Shown one piece after another: positions 44,557 through 53,955 of a stretch of DNA of 64,000 bases; within the stretch, counting starts at the first letter, position 1; each line of letters opens with the position of its first letter. This DNA is from Azospirillum sp. 412522. Its GTDB lineage: Bacteria > Pseudomonadota > Alphaproteobacteria > Azospirillales > Azospirillaceae. Below the pieces are notes generated by a model that ran no database searches, was not told the DNA's origin, and was given only the letters and a program-made list of their open reading frames with translations. Made by a program: the position numbers and the translations under genes. Location: positions 62,001-126,000 of the forward strand of contig NZ_RWIJ01000007.1 of the NCBI RefSeq assembly GCF_019805165.1. Direction: 5' to 3'.

Positions 44557-45699
44557 TCAGCGCTGGGTGCGGACGGTAACGGACTTTTGCCCGCCCTCGC
44601 GCATCACCGTCAACTGCACCGGCGTGCCGACGCGCAGAAGACCGATGCGGTTGCGGAAATCGGTGGCGCTGCGGATGGGACGCCCGTCGACCGCGATCAC
44701 CACGTCGCCGCTGCGCAGCCCGCCGCTGTCGGCCGGCGACCCACGTTCAATCTTGGCGATCAGCGCGCCCTCGTCGCCTTTAAGGCTCATGCTCTCCGCC
44801 AGATCGGGCGTCAGATCCTGGATGGCGACGCCCAGCCGGCCGCGCCGGACCTCGCCATATTCGCGCAGCTGCTCCATCACCGAACGGACGATGCTGACCG
44901 GCACGGCGAAGCCGATGCCGACCGACCCGCCGGCCGGGCCGATGATGGCGGTGTTGATGCCGATCAGCTCGCCCTGGAAATTGACCAGGGCGCCGCCGGA
45001 ATTGCCGGGATTGATCGAGGCGTCGGTCTGGATGAAGTCCTCGTACCCCTCGATCTTCAGCCCGCTGCGGCCCAGCGCCGAGACGATGCCGGACGTCACG
45101 GTCTGGCCCAGCCCGAACGGATTGCCGATGGCGACGACGAAGTCGCCGACCTGCGAGCGGTCCGAGTCGCCGATGGGCAGCGCGGTCAGCCCCTCCGCCT
45201 TGATCTGCAGAAGCGCGATGTCGGTGGCGGCGTCGCGGCCGATCAGCTTGGCGCGCAGGCGGCGGCGGTCCTTCAGGGTGACCGCGATCTCCTTGGCGTT
45301 CTCCACCACATGGTTGTTGGTGACGACATAGCCGTTGCGGGCGTCGACGATCACGCCGGACCCGGCGCTGACCTGCGGGCGGGATTGCGGCATCTGGTCC
45401 GGCAGGTTGAAGAAGCGGCGGAAGAACGGGTCGCGCAGCAGCGGGTTTTCCGCTTGGGGCGCTTGGCTCAACACCGAGATGTTCACGACCGCCGGCGTGA
45501 CCTGCTCAAGCATCGGAGCGATGGTGCCGCCGCCGACGGCACCGAGCGGCAGCGCCGCCTGGGCCGGCGAGGCTCCGAAGCCGATGGCGGAACCGAACCG
45601 GCCCAGCGCCGAGTCGGCCGGTGCGACCAGCGCGCCGCCGGTCAGCGCCGCCACCCCGACCGCCGCCGCAAACAACACCGGACGCACCGCCGTCTTCAT
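44557..45699 (-). CDS. DegP/DegS-type trypsin-like serine protease with one PDZ domain
   Basis: The 380-residue protein has an N-terminal membrane/signal segment and a trypsin-like domain with triad H130 (TNNHVV), D160 (AATDIALLQ) and S234 (GNSGGAL). One PDZ domain follows (RRGRLGVAIQDLTPDLAESMSLKGDEGALI, then GLRSGDVVIAVDGRPI). It is an S1C protease that acts on misfolded or regulatory envelope proteins in the periplasm. One PDZ resembles DegS rather than DegP, but no anti-sigma target is nearby. AGGAAC precedes the ATG at 45699. The long uncharged N-terminus contains Ala-rich signal sequence. Confidence 0.92.
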   Translation of the reverse strand: MKTAVRPVLFAAAVGVAALTGGALVAPADSALGRFGSAIGFGASPAQAALPLGAVGGGTIAPMLEQVTPAVVNISVLSQAPQAENPLLRDPFFRRFFNLPDQMPQSRPQVSAGSGVIVDARNGYVVTNNHVVENAKEIAVTLKDRRRLRAKLIGRDAATDIALLQIKAEGLTALPIGDSDRSQVGDFVVAIGNPFGLGQTVTSGIVSALGRSGLKIEGYEDFIQTDASINPGNSGGALVNFQGELIGINTAIIGPAGGSVGIGFAVPVSIVRSVMEQLREYGEVRRGRLGVAIQDLTPDLAESMSLKGDEGALIAKIERGSPADSGGLRSGDVVIAVDGRPIRSATDFRNRIGLLRVGTPVQLTVMREGGQKSVTVRTQR

Positions 45700-45957
45700 C
45701 GCCTGTTCCTTTCCTGCCGGGAATTTCTTATGGGGATCGTCTTCGACCGGGCTGATTTGGGACAAGAAGGAAGGCGGTTCAAGCCTGTCCGCGGCTTGGG
45801 TCCGCCGGCGTTTCCAACCTGCCGGGTCCGCCGGGATCGAGGATAACGCGGACCCGGCGGAAACTCCCGGTAAAGAAATTCGATGCTATAGGACAAGGCC
45901 GACGCAGCACCCCGGGCTTGCCGGGGAGGCGTGTCTGTCGGAAACGGGTTGAGCGCT

Positions 45958-46908
45958 ATGAGCGGCGGGTCACTGCTCGAACTGACCGAGCTAGAGTATC
46001 TGCAGATGGAGGAAGCCCTGTCGCAGACGGCGCGGGGGCGGGCCTTCCTGCGCATGCGCGACCGGCGCAGCCGCGTCGTCGCCTCCGACGAGTTCCACCG
46101 GCTGGTCGACAAGCTGGAGACGCAGGTCGACCGGCTGAGCGGCACCTCGTCCAGCGCCTTCACCGCCTTCGCCCCCGGCGAGGATCCCCGCATCCAGCAG
46201 GAGCTGACCGCCATCACGCAGGTGGTGCGCGAGGCGCGCAGCGACATCGCCGCGCTGAAGGCGACCGACACCGGATCCAACCGGATCGAGGCGGCGACCG
46301 GCGAGCTGGACGAGATCGTCGCCGCCACCGAACGCGCCACCACCGACATCCTGAACGCGACGGAGAAGATCCAGGAAATCACCATGTCGATCCCGCGCGA
46401 CGACGCCGATCTGGCCGAACGGATCGACGCGGTCGAGGCGTGGTGCATCGAGATCATGACCGCCTGCTCCTTCCAGGACATCACCGGCCAGCGCACCACC
46501 AAGGTCGTCAACACGCTGCGCTACATCGAAGAGCGCGTGAACACGATGATCGAGATCTGGGGCGTCGAGCGGCTGGCCGCCGCCGACCCGACACAGGGCG
46601 CGGGCGAGGTCTCCTCCCACCGCAAGCTGGGCGACACACGGCCGGACGCCCATCTGCTGAACGGTCCGCAGCTGGGCGGGCCGGAGGTCAGCCAGGACGC
46701 CATCGACGCACTGTTCGACAGCGTGCCGGGGGTCGCTGATCGGGCCGAACCGCTACCGACGGACGTCACCCCCTCCCCTTCCCCATCCCCGCCGCCCTCT
46801 CCCCCCGTCGCGAAGCCGGCCGCGCCGCCGCCTCCTCCGCCTGCCGATCCCGGCGGCGATGGCGGCGGAGCGATCTCCCAGGCCGACATCGACGCCCTGT
46901 TCGCGTGA
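45958..46908 (+). CDS. cheZ: CheZ-type CheY-P phosphatase
   Basis: The 316-residue protein is mostly a long helical hairpin with the CheZ catalytic motif CSFQDITGQR (D174, Q178), the residues that hydrolyse CheY-P. It carries two copies of an S-Q-x-x-I-D-A-L-F motif: SQDAIDALF at 245-253 and SQADIDALF at the very C-terminus (307-315), joined by a Pro-rich linker. This resembles the FliM N-terminal CheY-binding motif SQ-x-x-I-D-A-L-L. It acts in the cytoplasm to reset the flagellar switch. ATG 45958 is preferred; GTG 45931 is also possible. A pentapeptide-repeat gene follows six bases later. Confidence 0.88.
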   Translation: MSGGSLLELTELEYLQMEEALSQTARGRAFLRMRDRRSRVVASDEFHRLVDKLETQVDRLSGTSSSAFTAFAPGEDPRIQQELTAITQVVREARSDIAALKATDTGSNRIEAATGELDEIVAATERATTDILNATEKIQEITMSIPRDDADLAERIDAVEAWCIEIMTACSFQDITGQRTTKVVNTLRYIEERVNTMIEIWGVERLAAADPTQGAGEVSSHRKLGDTRPDAHLLNGPQLGGPEVSQDAIDALFDSVPGVADRAEPLPTDVTPSPSPSPPPSPPVAKPAAPPPPPPADPGGDGGGAISQADIDALFA

Positions 46909-46914
46909 CCGGCC

Positions 46915-48186
46915 ATGGCGCAAGACGGCAAATCCCGCATCCGCCTGACCCAGGACCAGCTCGACCGCGTGTGCGAGCGCCACATCCGTTTTGCCGAGGG
47001 CCGCCCGAACGGCGCCCGCGCCAACCTGCCCTTCTTCGACCTGTCCGGCCTGTCGCTGGCCGGCCGCAACCTGACCGGCGCCCATCTGGCCGGCGCCATC
47101 CTGCGCGACGCCGACCTGCGCGGCACGGTGCTGGACCATGCCGACCTCTACGGCGCCGACCTGCGCGGCGCCGACCTGTCGGAAGCGCGGCTGTTCCGCA
47201 CCGACATGCGCGGCGCCAATGTGCGCGGCGCCAAGCTCGACGGCGCCACCATGGTGGAGGTCGACCTGCGCGATGGCAGCATGGTCAACCGCAACAGCGC
47301 CGGCGAACTCAAGGTCGTGGGCTTCGACCCCGGACCGGCCGACATGGCGTCGGCCCGGCTGACCAACGCCGACATGGCTCGGGCAAAGCTGTCGGGCAGT
47401 TTCGCGCGGGCGGCCGACTTCACCAACACCCGGCTGGCCGGCGCCCGGCTGGACCGCACCGACCTGCGGGACGCCAACTTCTCCGGCGCCGACCTGCGCG
47501 GGGCCGACCTCAACGGTTCCGACCTGCGCGGCGCCATCCTGGACGGGGCGAGCCTGGACGAGGCCGGGCTGGAACAGGCGATCCGCACCGACGAACAGGC
47601 TCAGGCCGTCAGGCAGTCCCCGGCCCATGCCCCGGCACCGGAGCCCGAACCGGAGGACACCGCCGCCGAACTGCCGGCCCTGCCGGTCGACCAGCTGGAC
47701 GGCATGCTGCGCCAGCACATGATCTGGCTCGGCACCAGCGGCAAGCAAGGCAGCCAGCTGGATCTGACCGGGCTGAACCTGGAGGGGGCGGACCTGACGG
47801 GCAAGGTCCTGACGCTGGCCAAGGGCACCGGCGCCCGGCTGCGCCATGCCCGGCTGAACGGCGCCCAGCTGCAGGCCGCCCAGTTCGATGGGGCCGACCT
47901 GCGCTCCGCCGACTTGCGGTCCGCCGACCTGCGCGGCGTGAAGCTGGACCGCGCCATCCTGATCGACAGCCGGCTGGACGGCGCCAACCTGGGCATGCTG
48001 CTGGTCAGCGCCGGGGCCAAGGTGATGCGCGCATCGCTGGTGCGGGCGCGGCTGGCCGGTGCCTCGCTGAGCCAGACCAACCTGAAGGGCAGCGACCTGA
48101 CCCTCGCGGACCTGACCGGCTGCGACCGCTCCTCCGCCGTGCTGGAAGGCGCCATCCTGGAGGGGACCCGGCTCGGCGGAGCCTGA
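46915..48186 (+). CDS. pentapeptide-repeat protein
   Basis: The 423-residue protein consists largely of A(D/N)LxG-type pentapeptide repeats in two blocks: about 40-220 (e.g. DLRGADLSEARLFRTDMRGAN) and about 285-423, separated by a Pro/Glu linker and a short helical region. Repeats fold as a right-handed quadrilateral beta-helix; some homologues protect gyrase or act as scaffolds. It starts six bases after cheZ and is probably co-transcribed, hinting at a scaffold in chemotaxis, but this is inference. No signal peptide is present. Confidence 0.9.
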   Translation: MAQDGKSRIRLTQDQLDRVCERHIRFAEGRPNGARANLPFFDLSGLSLAGRNLTGAHLAGAILRDADLRGTVLDHADLYGADLRGADLSEARLFRTDMRGANVRGAKLDGATMVEVDLRDGSMVNRNSAGELKVVGFDPGPADMASARLTNADMARAKLSGSFARAADFTNTRLAGARLDRTDLRDANFSGADLRGADLNGSDLRGAILDGASLDEAGLEQAIRTDEQAQAVRQSPAHAPAPEPEPEDTAAELPALPVDQLDGMLRQHMIWLGTSGKQGSQLDLTGLNLEGADLTGKVLTLAKGTGARLRHARLNGAQLQAAQFDGADLRSADLRSADLRGVKLDRAILIDSRLDGANLGMLLVSAGAKVMRASLVRARLAGASLSQTNLKGSDLTLADLTGCDRSSAVLEGAILEGTRLGGA

Positions 48187-48454
48187 GCCGATCCCGGACT
48201 TTCCTTCGCGAAGCCGTTGATTGCCTTCAAATTTCCGTCACGATCTGCGCCGGAGAGTGCCGTGGACATGCTTCGGCCGAGGCGGCTCCATCCGTGGCGA
48301 AACACCTTCCACCGTCCGGAAAAATGGTTGTGTCGTAACGGCTTAGCACCTCGGGTGGGGCTTGACGCCTCCTGCGCCCGGTGGCACGCTGCTGTCCAAG
48401 CGCGGCGCAGCTCTACCATAAGCGCGCGCACCGAATGGGGGAACGTCAACGATC

Positions 48455-48736
48455 ATGACCAAGTCGGAACTGATCCAACGGCTGGCGGAGCGGAACCCGC
48501 ACCTGTACCAGCGCGACATCGAGAAGATCGTCGGCACCATCTTCGACGAGATCACCGAGGCGCTGGCACGTGGCGATCGGGTGGAACTGCGCGGCTTCGG
48601 CGCCTTCTCCATCAAGAAGCGGGACGCGCGCACGGGTCGCAACCCCCGGACCGGAGAATCGGTTGACGTCGGCGAGAAATGCATCCCTTTCTTCAAGACC
48701 GGCAAGCAGCTTCGCGAGCGTCTGAACACGGAGTGA
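48455..48736 (+). CDS. ihfB: integration host factor subunit beta
   Basis: The 93-residue DNA-bending protein ([72 protein letters not shown]) matches IHF-beta/HimD, including the proline-tipped arm R-N-P-R-T-G. It pairs with IHF-alpha and bends DNA at promoters and recombination sites. The 268-base region before it should hold its promoter. lapA follows 49 bases later and is probably co-transcribed. Confidence 0.94.
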   Translation: MTKSELIQRLAERNPHLYQRDIEKIVGTIFDEITEALARGDRVELRGFGAFSIKKRDARTGRNPRTGESVDVGEKCIPFFKTGKQLRERLNTE

Positions 48737-48785
48737 GCGCCGGTCCGGCCATTCTCCCCGCCGTATCTCTCAAGGAACCTCAGCC

Positions 48786-49187
48786 TTGCGCCATCTTTCC
48801 TGGATCGTCACCATTCCCGTGGCCCTCGTCGCGATCCTGTTCGCGATCTCGAACCGCGGAATCGTGACCCTGTCGCTGTGGCCGCTGCCCTTCACGCTCG
48901 ACACGCCGGTCTATCTGGCCACGCTGGTCGCACTGGTGGTGGGCTTCGTCGCCGGCGGCTTCGTCGTGTGGAACAGCCAGCGCCGCCATCGCCGCCGCGC
49001 CCGCCGCGAAGGCAACCGTGTGCTGTATCTGGAACGTGAGCTGAAGGAGGCGCAGGCCCGCGCTGCCGCCGCCGAAAAGCGTCTGGCGGAGAGCACCCGT
49101 CCGGTTTCCGGTCCGGTTTCGGGCACGCTGCCCGGCTCCAGCCTGCCGGCTCCGGCCGCCCAGGGCACCGCGCCGACCGTTCACTGA
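48786..49187 (+). CDS. lapA: LapA family (DUF1049) inner-membrane protein
   Basis: The 133-residue protein has two membrane helices at about 5-22 (IVTIPVALVAILFAISN) and 42-62 (VYLATLVALVVGFVAGGFVVW), then a basic patch and coiled coil (RRARREGNRVLYLERELKEAQARAAAAEKRLAE), the DUF1049/LapA layout. In E. coli LapA with LapB regulates LpxC turnover and lipopolysaccharide assembly. A TTG start at 48786 is preceded by AAGGAA eight bases upstream. Location after ihfB is common in proteobacteria. Confidence 0.88.
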   Translation: MRHLSWIVTIPVALVAILFAISNRGIVTLSLWPLPFTLDTPVYLATLVALVVGFVAGGFVVWNSQRRHRRRARREGNRVLYLERELKEAQARAAAAEKRLAESTRPVSGPVSGTLPGSSLPAPAAQGTAPTVH

Positions 49188-49265
49188 GCGTCACCAGTAG
49201 TTGCAGGGGTCCCCTCCCCTCGTCCGGGGAGCGGGACGGAAGACCGGCCGGCGGGAGGGGGTTCC

Positions 49266-50225
49266 ATGCGCACCGTCAGCAGCGCCGAGCTTCGATCCGT
49301 TCTGCACCACCGCATGCTGATCGAACGCTTGCGGCAAACCTTCCGCGCCGGTGTGGAGGCGCCGCCGGCCCACCCGCAGCGGGTCGAGACCTACGGCACC
49401 AGCGACGCCGCCCTGCTGCTTGCCCCCGCCTGGCAGGTCAATCAGGCGATCGGGGTGCGCATCGACACGATTTTTCCCGATAACGCCGGCGGTGACCTGC
49501 CGCAGACCCAGGGCGTCTATCTGCTGATCGACGGCAAGACCGGCATGCCGCAGGTGCTGATGGATTCCTCCGCCTCGCTCGGCCGGCGCAGCGGTGCGGC
49601 GTCTTCGGCACTCGCCGCCTCCTATCTGGCGCGGCCCGACGCGGACCGGATGCTGGTGGTCGGCACCGGCCCCCTGGCGCTGGAACTGGTGGAGGCCCAC
49701 ACCGCCGTGCGACCCATCCGCCATGTGCTGGTCTGGGGGCGCGATCCACAGAAGGCGCGCAAGCTCGCCGCCCGCTTCCACCGGCCAAAATTCCGCATCG
49801 AGGCGACCGCCGACCTGGAAGGGGCGGTGCGCGGTGCCGACATCATCGTCTGCGCAACCGCGACGCATGACCCGCTGATCCGCGGCGAGTGGCTGCAGCC
49901 GGGCCAGCATCTCGACCTGCTGGGAGGCGTGATGCCGGAAATGCGCGAGGCCGACGATGCCTGCATCCGCCGCGCCCGCGTCTTCGTCGATTGCCGCGAC
50001 CGCACCCCGGCCGCGGCCGGCGACATCGCCCGGCCGGTGGCCGCCGGCGTGCTGAACCCGGACGACATCGCCGGCGACCTGTTCGAACTCAGCCGCGGCG
50101 AACGGGCCGGCCGGCGTTTCTACGACCAGATCACCCTGTTCAAGTCGGTTGGCACCGCCCTGGCCGACCTGTGCGCCGCCCGGCTGGCGACGGAGATGGT
50201 GCTGCACAACGACTCGATCCGCTGA
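49266..50225 (+). CDS. ornithine cyclodeaminase/mu-crystallin family protein
   Basis: GGGAGGGGG before the ATG supports the start. The 319-residue protein has the family pattern LPQTQGVYLLIDGKTGMPQVLMDSSASLGRRSGAASSALAASYLARPDADRMLVVGTGPLALELVEAH, including the nucleotide-binding GTG segment. Relatives are NAD(P)-dependent enzymes: ornithine cyclodeaminase, alanine dehydrogenase-like or ketimine reductases. The specific reaction cannot be deduced; many members only act on imino or amino acids. It is an isolated gene between lapA and a histidine kinase. Confidence 0.88.
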   Translation: MRTVSSAELRSVLHHRMLIERLRQTFRAGVEAPPAHPQRVETYGTSDAALLLAPAWQVNQAIGVRIDTIFPDNAGGDLPQTQGVYLLIDGKTGMPQVLMDSSASLGRRSGAASSALAASYLARPDADRMLVVGTGPLALELVEAHTAVRPIRHVLVWGRDPQKARKLAARFHRPKFRIEATADLEGAVRGADIIVCATATHDPLIRGEWLQPGQHLDLLGGVMPEMREADDACIRRARVFVDCRDRTPAAAGDIARPVAAGVLNPDDIAGDLFELSRGERAGRRFYDQITLFKSVGTALADLCAARLATEMVLHNDSIR

Positions 50226-50364
50226 GCCGTACTCGTCCGAACCGTGACCTGCGTCCCTGAAAGACAAGGTTACGGATGCCGGTTCATGCGCTACCATTGC
50301 GCGCCTGCTCCGGATCGGCCACACCCGGCATGGCGGTCCGCACCGATGGAGAAGGAACGGCCGA

Positions 50365-52167
50365 TTGCGTCGCCCCGTCCTCCCCCCGCTTCCCAACGAG
50401 TCCGCCAGCGAGTCCGCCGGTCCCGGGCGCCCCGTTGCGGACGGCGCCCAGCCTTTCCGCAAGCCGCGGCTGGAGGCCGCCATCGGCTGGCTGGCCGCCT
50501 GCGGCTTCCTGTTCCTTGCCGTGGTTACCGCGGTCGTCGGCGTGCAGTCACGCCAGCGGGCGATCGACGGGGCACAGGAGCGGGCACGGGCAGGCGTCCG
50601 TGTCCTGGCGGAGCATGCCGCCCGCCTGTTCGACGCCGCCGACCTGCTGGTGGAATATGCCGCCCAGGAGACCGCCGGCCGGCCGTGGGACGAGGTTGCC
50701 CGGTCCCACGCCCTGTGGGACAAGCTGAACGCCCAGCGCGCCCGGCTGCCCTTCCTGGACGCCGTCTGGCTGAACGACGCGACGGGGCTGTTGCGGCTGA
50801 CAACCGCGGCATTCCCTGCTCCCTATTCCGATGCGTCCGACCGCGAGATCTTCCTGTTCCATCTGCGCAACGCCCAGCAGGGCCGCGCCATCGACCAGCC
50901 GCATATCGGCCCCCGCATCATCGGCCGGGTGACCAACAAGGCGACCTTCCTGCTGAGCCGCCGGCTGTCGGAAACGGATGGAGGGTTCCGGGGCATCGCT
51001 TCCGTCACCATCGATCCCTCCTACCTGTCGGGCTTCTACAAGGAGCTGGATGTGCCGCACGAGCCGGTGACGATCCTGGCGCGTACCGGCGACCTCGACG
51101 TGCTGGTGCGCGAGCCGGACGGTTCCGCCAACCCCACCCCGCTGTCCGAACTGACCCGCCGGGCGATCCTGGCGCAGCCGGAGGGCGGTGTCGCACGGGA
51201 TGCAGGCACCGTCGTCGCCCACCGCCGGGTCGAAAGCTGGCCGGTGCATGTCGTCGTCCAGCTGGATCTGGCCCCGGTGCTGGAATCATGGCAGCGGACC
51301 ATCGCGCCCTATGCCGGGTTGGCGGCGGCGGCGGCCATGGCGCTGGCCGCCCTGTCGGTCTTCGGCTTCCGGCAGGCCGGCGCCGCCCGACAGGTGCGGC
51401 GCGAACTGGAACGGCGGGTGCGCGACCGCACCGCCTCGCTGGAGAGGACCATCGGCGAACGCGACGCAGTGCTGGCGCAGAAGGACCTGCTGATGCGCGA
51501 GGCCAACCACCGCATCAAGAACAGCCTGCAGGTAGTGTCCAGCCTGATGAGCCTGCAGGGACAGGCGGTGGGCGATCCGAAGCTGAGCGACCATCTCATG
51601 GAGGCAGGGCGGCGCGTCCAGGCCATCGCCGACATCCATCGCCTGCTCTACCGGGTGGACGACGTCCACTTCATCCCCTTCCACGACTACCTGACCGAAC
51701 TGTGCCGGGAGTTGGAGCGCTCCGCCCGCTCCGAAGGCGGCAACTGGCGGCTGGAACTGGTGGTGGAGCCGGTGGATGTCCTGACCGACCACGCGGTGCA
51801 GTTGGGCCTGCTCGCCAACGAACTGGTGATGAACGCCATCAAGCACGCCTATCGGCCGCAGACCGCCACAATGGCGATAACCGCCGGCCCGGAGACGGAT
51901 GCAACCGAGGCGGCCAGCCTGGTAAGCAACGTGATCTTCGTGGAACTGCGGCGGGACGACGAGGCACTGGGACTGATCGTCGGCGACCGTGGTGTCGGGC
52001 TGCCGACCGGCTTCGACTGGCGCCGCAACCGCAGCCTGGGCATGCGGCTGATCCATACCCTGTCCAAGCAGCTGGGTGCTGCCCTGACGGTGGAGAACAC
52101 CAATCCCGGCGTGCGATTCACCATCCGTCTGCCGCACCGCGCGCCACCGGGCGGCAGCCCGGAATAG
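50365..52167 (+). CDS. HisKA_2-type sensor histidine kinase
   Basis: The 600-residue kinase has a membrane segment near 38-60, a dCache-like periplasmic domain of about 240 residues, a second segment near 315, a short coiled coil and the kinase core with H-box REANHRIKNSLQVVSSLMSLQG (H382), NELVMNAIKHAY and GDRGVGLPTG. The TTG start at 50365 has AAGGAA eight bases upstream. It shares layout, though little identity, with the kinase at 39913. No response regulator is adjacent; HisKA_2 kinases usually signal to diffusible regulators. An AT-rich inverted repeat follows the gene. Confidence 0.88.
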   Translation: MRRPVLPPLPNESASESAGPGRPVADGAQPFRKPRLEAAIGWLAACGFLFLAVVTAVVGVQSRQRAIDGAQERARAGVRVLAEHAARLFDAADLLVEYAAQETAGRPWDEVARSHALWDKLNAQRARLPFLDAVWLNDATGLLRLTTAAFPAPYSDASDREIFLFHLRNAQQGRAIDQPHIGPRIIGRVTNKATFLLSRRLSETDGGFRGIASVTIDPSYLSGFYKELDVPHEPVTILARTGDLDVLVREPDGSANPTPLSELTRRAILAQPEGGVARDAGTVVAHRRVESWPVHVVVQLDLAPVLESWQRTIAPYAGLAAAAAMALAALSVFGFRQAGAARQVRRELERRVRDRTASLERTIGERDAVLAQKDLLMREANHRIKNSLQVVSSLMSLQGQAVGDPKLSDHLMEAGRRVQAIADIHRLLYRVDDVHFIPFHDYLTELCRELERSARSEGGNWRLELVVEPVDVLTDHAVQLGLLANELVMNAIKHAYRPQTATMAITAGPETDATEAASLVSNVIFVELRRDDEALGLIVGDRGVGLPTGFDWRRNRSLGMRLIHTLSKQLGAALTVENTNPGVRFTIRLPHRAPPGGSPE

Positions 52168-52220
52168 CTGCCGGACGACCGAAGACTCTGAACTCCGCAG
52201 CGGTGGGAGGACCACCCGCC

Positions 52221-52256
52221 ATACGGGAGTATTATTATAACTTTCTCCCGTATTTT
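52221..52256 (+). terminator. AT-rich loop hairpin after the histidine kinase gene
   Basis: ATACGGGAG pairs perfectly with CTCCCGTAT across a 15-base A/T loop, followed by TTTA. In this GC-rich sequence the A/T loop is unusual; it may be a terminator or an operator for the EamA gene. Confidence 0.55.
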
Positions 52257-52399
52257 ACTTGCGCTGATGCGGAAATCTTCGGAGGATCATCGCCGCAGCA
52301 CCGCAATCCGGTGCTCCGAACGGCTCGATGTTCGCGCCAACGCCATCGACAGCGGGCTGGGCCGGACCATTCGCAACGGTTTGCCAGGGACGACTGATC

Positions 52400-53341
52400 G
52401 TGACCGTCTCCGCCTCCTCCTTGGATACCGGCTCCCGCCTGGGGGCGCCCGCGAACCGGCTTCTGCTCGGCGCTGGCTTCATGCTGCTGTCGGCATTGCT
52501 GTTCGGGGTCGGCAACACGGCCGTGCGCTGGGCCTCGACGGTGATGGACCCGCTGGAGGTGGTATTCTTCCGCAACCTGTTCAGCCTGCTGTGGATGCTG
52601 CCCTGGGCCTTGACGGCGGGGGCGCCCGCCTGCCGATCGGTTCTGGCCGAGCGGCGCCTGGGACCCTATGTGACGCGGGCGTTGACCACGTTGTGCGCCA
52701 TGTCCGCCTGGTTCTATTCGATCGCCCACATTCCTCTGCCGACCGCGACGGCGGTCAGCTTCGCCATTCCGCTGTTCGTCGCCGCGGGGGCGGCGCTGTT
52801 CCTCGGCGAACGGGTACGGCTACGGCGCTGGGCCGCGGTCTGCGCCGGCTTCGCCGGGGTGATGATCGTGCTGAGACCGGGCTCGGTGCCGGTCGATCTG
52901 GCCTTTCTCGCACTGTTCGTCCATTGCGTCGCGGCGGCCGGCACCATCCTGCAGATGCGGCTGCTCAGCCGGAAGGACAGCGCACCGGTGATCGTCACCT
53001 TCCTCGGTCTGCTGGTCACGCCGATGGCGCTGGTGCCGGCGCTGTTCGTCTGGACGTGGCCGAGTTGGAACGTGCTGGGCGGGCTGGCACTTCTCGGTGG
53101 CTTGCTGACGCTGGGACAGTTGGCAATGACGAAGGCGCTGTCGCTTGCCGAATCCTCGGCGATGATGCCCTACGACTATGCCCGGCTGCCCTTCACCGCC
53201 TTGGTCGCCTGGATCGTCTTTGGCCAGACCATGGATTTGTGGGGGTGGGTGGGTGCCCTGGTGATCGCCGGTTCCGCCCTCTACACCATGCACCGCGACG
53301 CGGCGGACGGACGCAGAACCGCGCAGACGCAACGCGCCTAA
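52400..53341 (+). CDS. EamA/DMT superfamily transporter
   Basis: The 313-residue protein has ten predicted membrane helices in two EamA repeats (FMLLSALLFGVGNTAVRWASTVMDPLEVVFFRNLFSLLWMLPW and the second half ending FGQTMDLWGWVGALVIAGSALY). The family exports or imports small metabolites such as amino acids or nucleosides; the substrate is unknown. The GTG at 52400 with AGGGA upstream is preferred; ATG 52328 would add 24 residues. Its stop codon overlaps that of the convergent YkvA gene by two bases. Confidence 0.85.
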   Translation: MTVSASSLDTGSRLGAPANRLLLGAGFMLLSALLFGVGNTAVRWASTVMDPLEVVFFRNLFSLLWMLPWALTAGAPACRSVLAERRLGPYVTRALTTLCAMSAWFYSIAHIPLPTATAVSFAIPLFVAAGAALFLGERVRLRRWAAVCAGFAGVMIVLRPGSVPVDLAFLALFVHCVAAAGTILQMRLLSRKDSAPVIVTFLGLLVTPMALVPALFVWTWPSWNVLGGLALLGGLLTLGQLAMTKALSLAESSAMMPYDYARLPFTALVAWIVFGQTMDLWGWVGALVIAGSALYTMHRDAADGRRTAQTQRA

Positions 53342-53829
53342 ACGGTCGTCTGCGTATCGCCCCCCGCTTCGACACCGCCCGTTTCGACACGCAGGGCCTG
53401 CTTCGCCCGCCCCCAATGGGTCGGGTTTAGGTTGGCGCGGACCGTATGCACAGCGGCGGCCAGCACAGCGGCGTCATCGGTGAATCCGGCGATCAACAGC
53501 CAGTCCGGCACCGCATCCACCGGCATCACGAAATAGGCCAGCGCGCCCAGCAGGATCGCCTTCGCCCGGTAGGGGGTCGCCGGATCTGTTGCGCAGTAGT
53601 AGGCGGCCAACAGCTCCTCCAGAAAGGGAACGCGATGCAGGTTGGCGCGCAGCTTCTGCCAGAAGCGGCGTCGGACCAGCCGTTCGTCGCGCTCGACCCG
53701 GACGGGATCGGGAACCGTCAACGCGGTGCCGGTATCAGGCGAGGGAGAGACGGACAAGGCGGTCATGAACGCTCGAACCCTTTCGGCAATGACCCTTTCG
53801 GCAACGGCAGGCGGCGTCTTCGTCGGCAT
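53338..53829 (-). CDS. YkvA family (DUF1232) membrane protein
   Basis: The 163-residue protein contains the DUF1232 signature: DPATPYRAKAILLGALAYFVMPVDAVPDWLLIAGFTDDAAVLAAAVHTVRANL, with two short hydrophobic helices around a conserved P-x-D-x-x-P-D. The N-terminal 70 residues are a variable, helical extension. The function is unknown; the family is widespread in bacteria and chloroplasts. GGGAGA before the ATG at 53829 sets the start. The gene ends convergently with the EamA transporter, sharing stop bases. Confidence 0.88.
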   Translation of the reverse strand: MPTKTPPAVAERVIAERVRAFMTALSVSPSPDTGTALTVPDPVRVERDERLVRRRFWQKLRANLHRVPFLEELLAAYYCATDPATPYRAKAILLGALAYFVMPVDAVPDWLLIAGFTDDAAVLAAAVHTVRANLNPTHWGRAKQALRVETGGVEAGGDTQTTV

Positions 53830-53955
53830 GATGTCTCCCGCCATACGGTGTGGTATGGTGCGCCGGCCATTTGGTAAACAACAAGTGCGATCGCATCCTG
53901 TTGGACACAAGGCCGGCGCCATGGGCAGACCGGTCGCAATTAAGGAGGAGATGCC

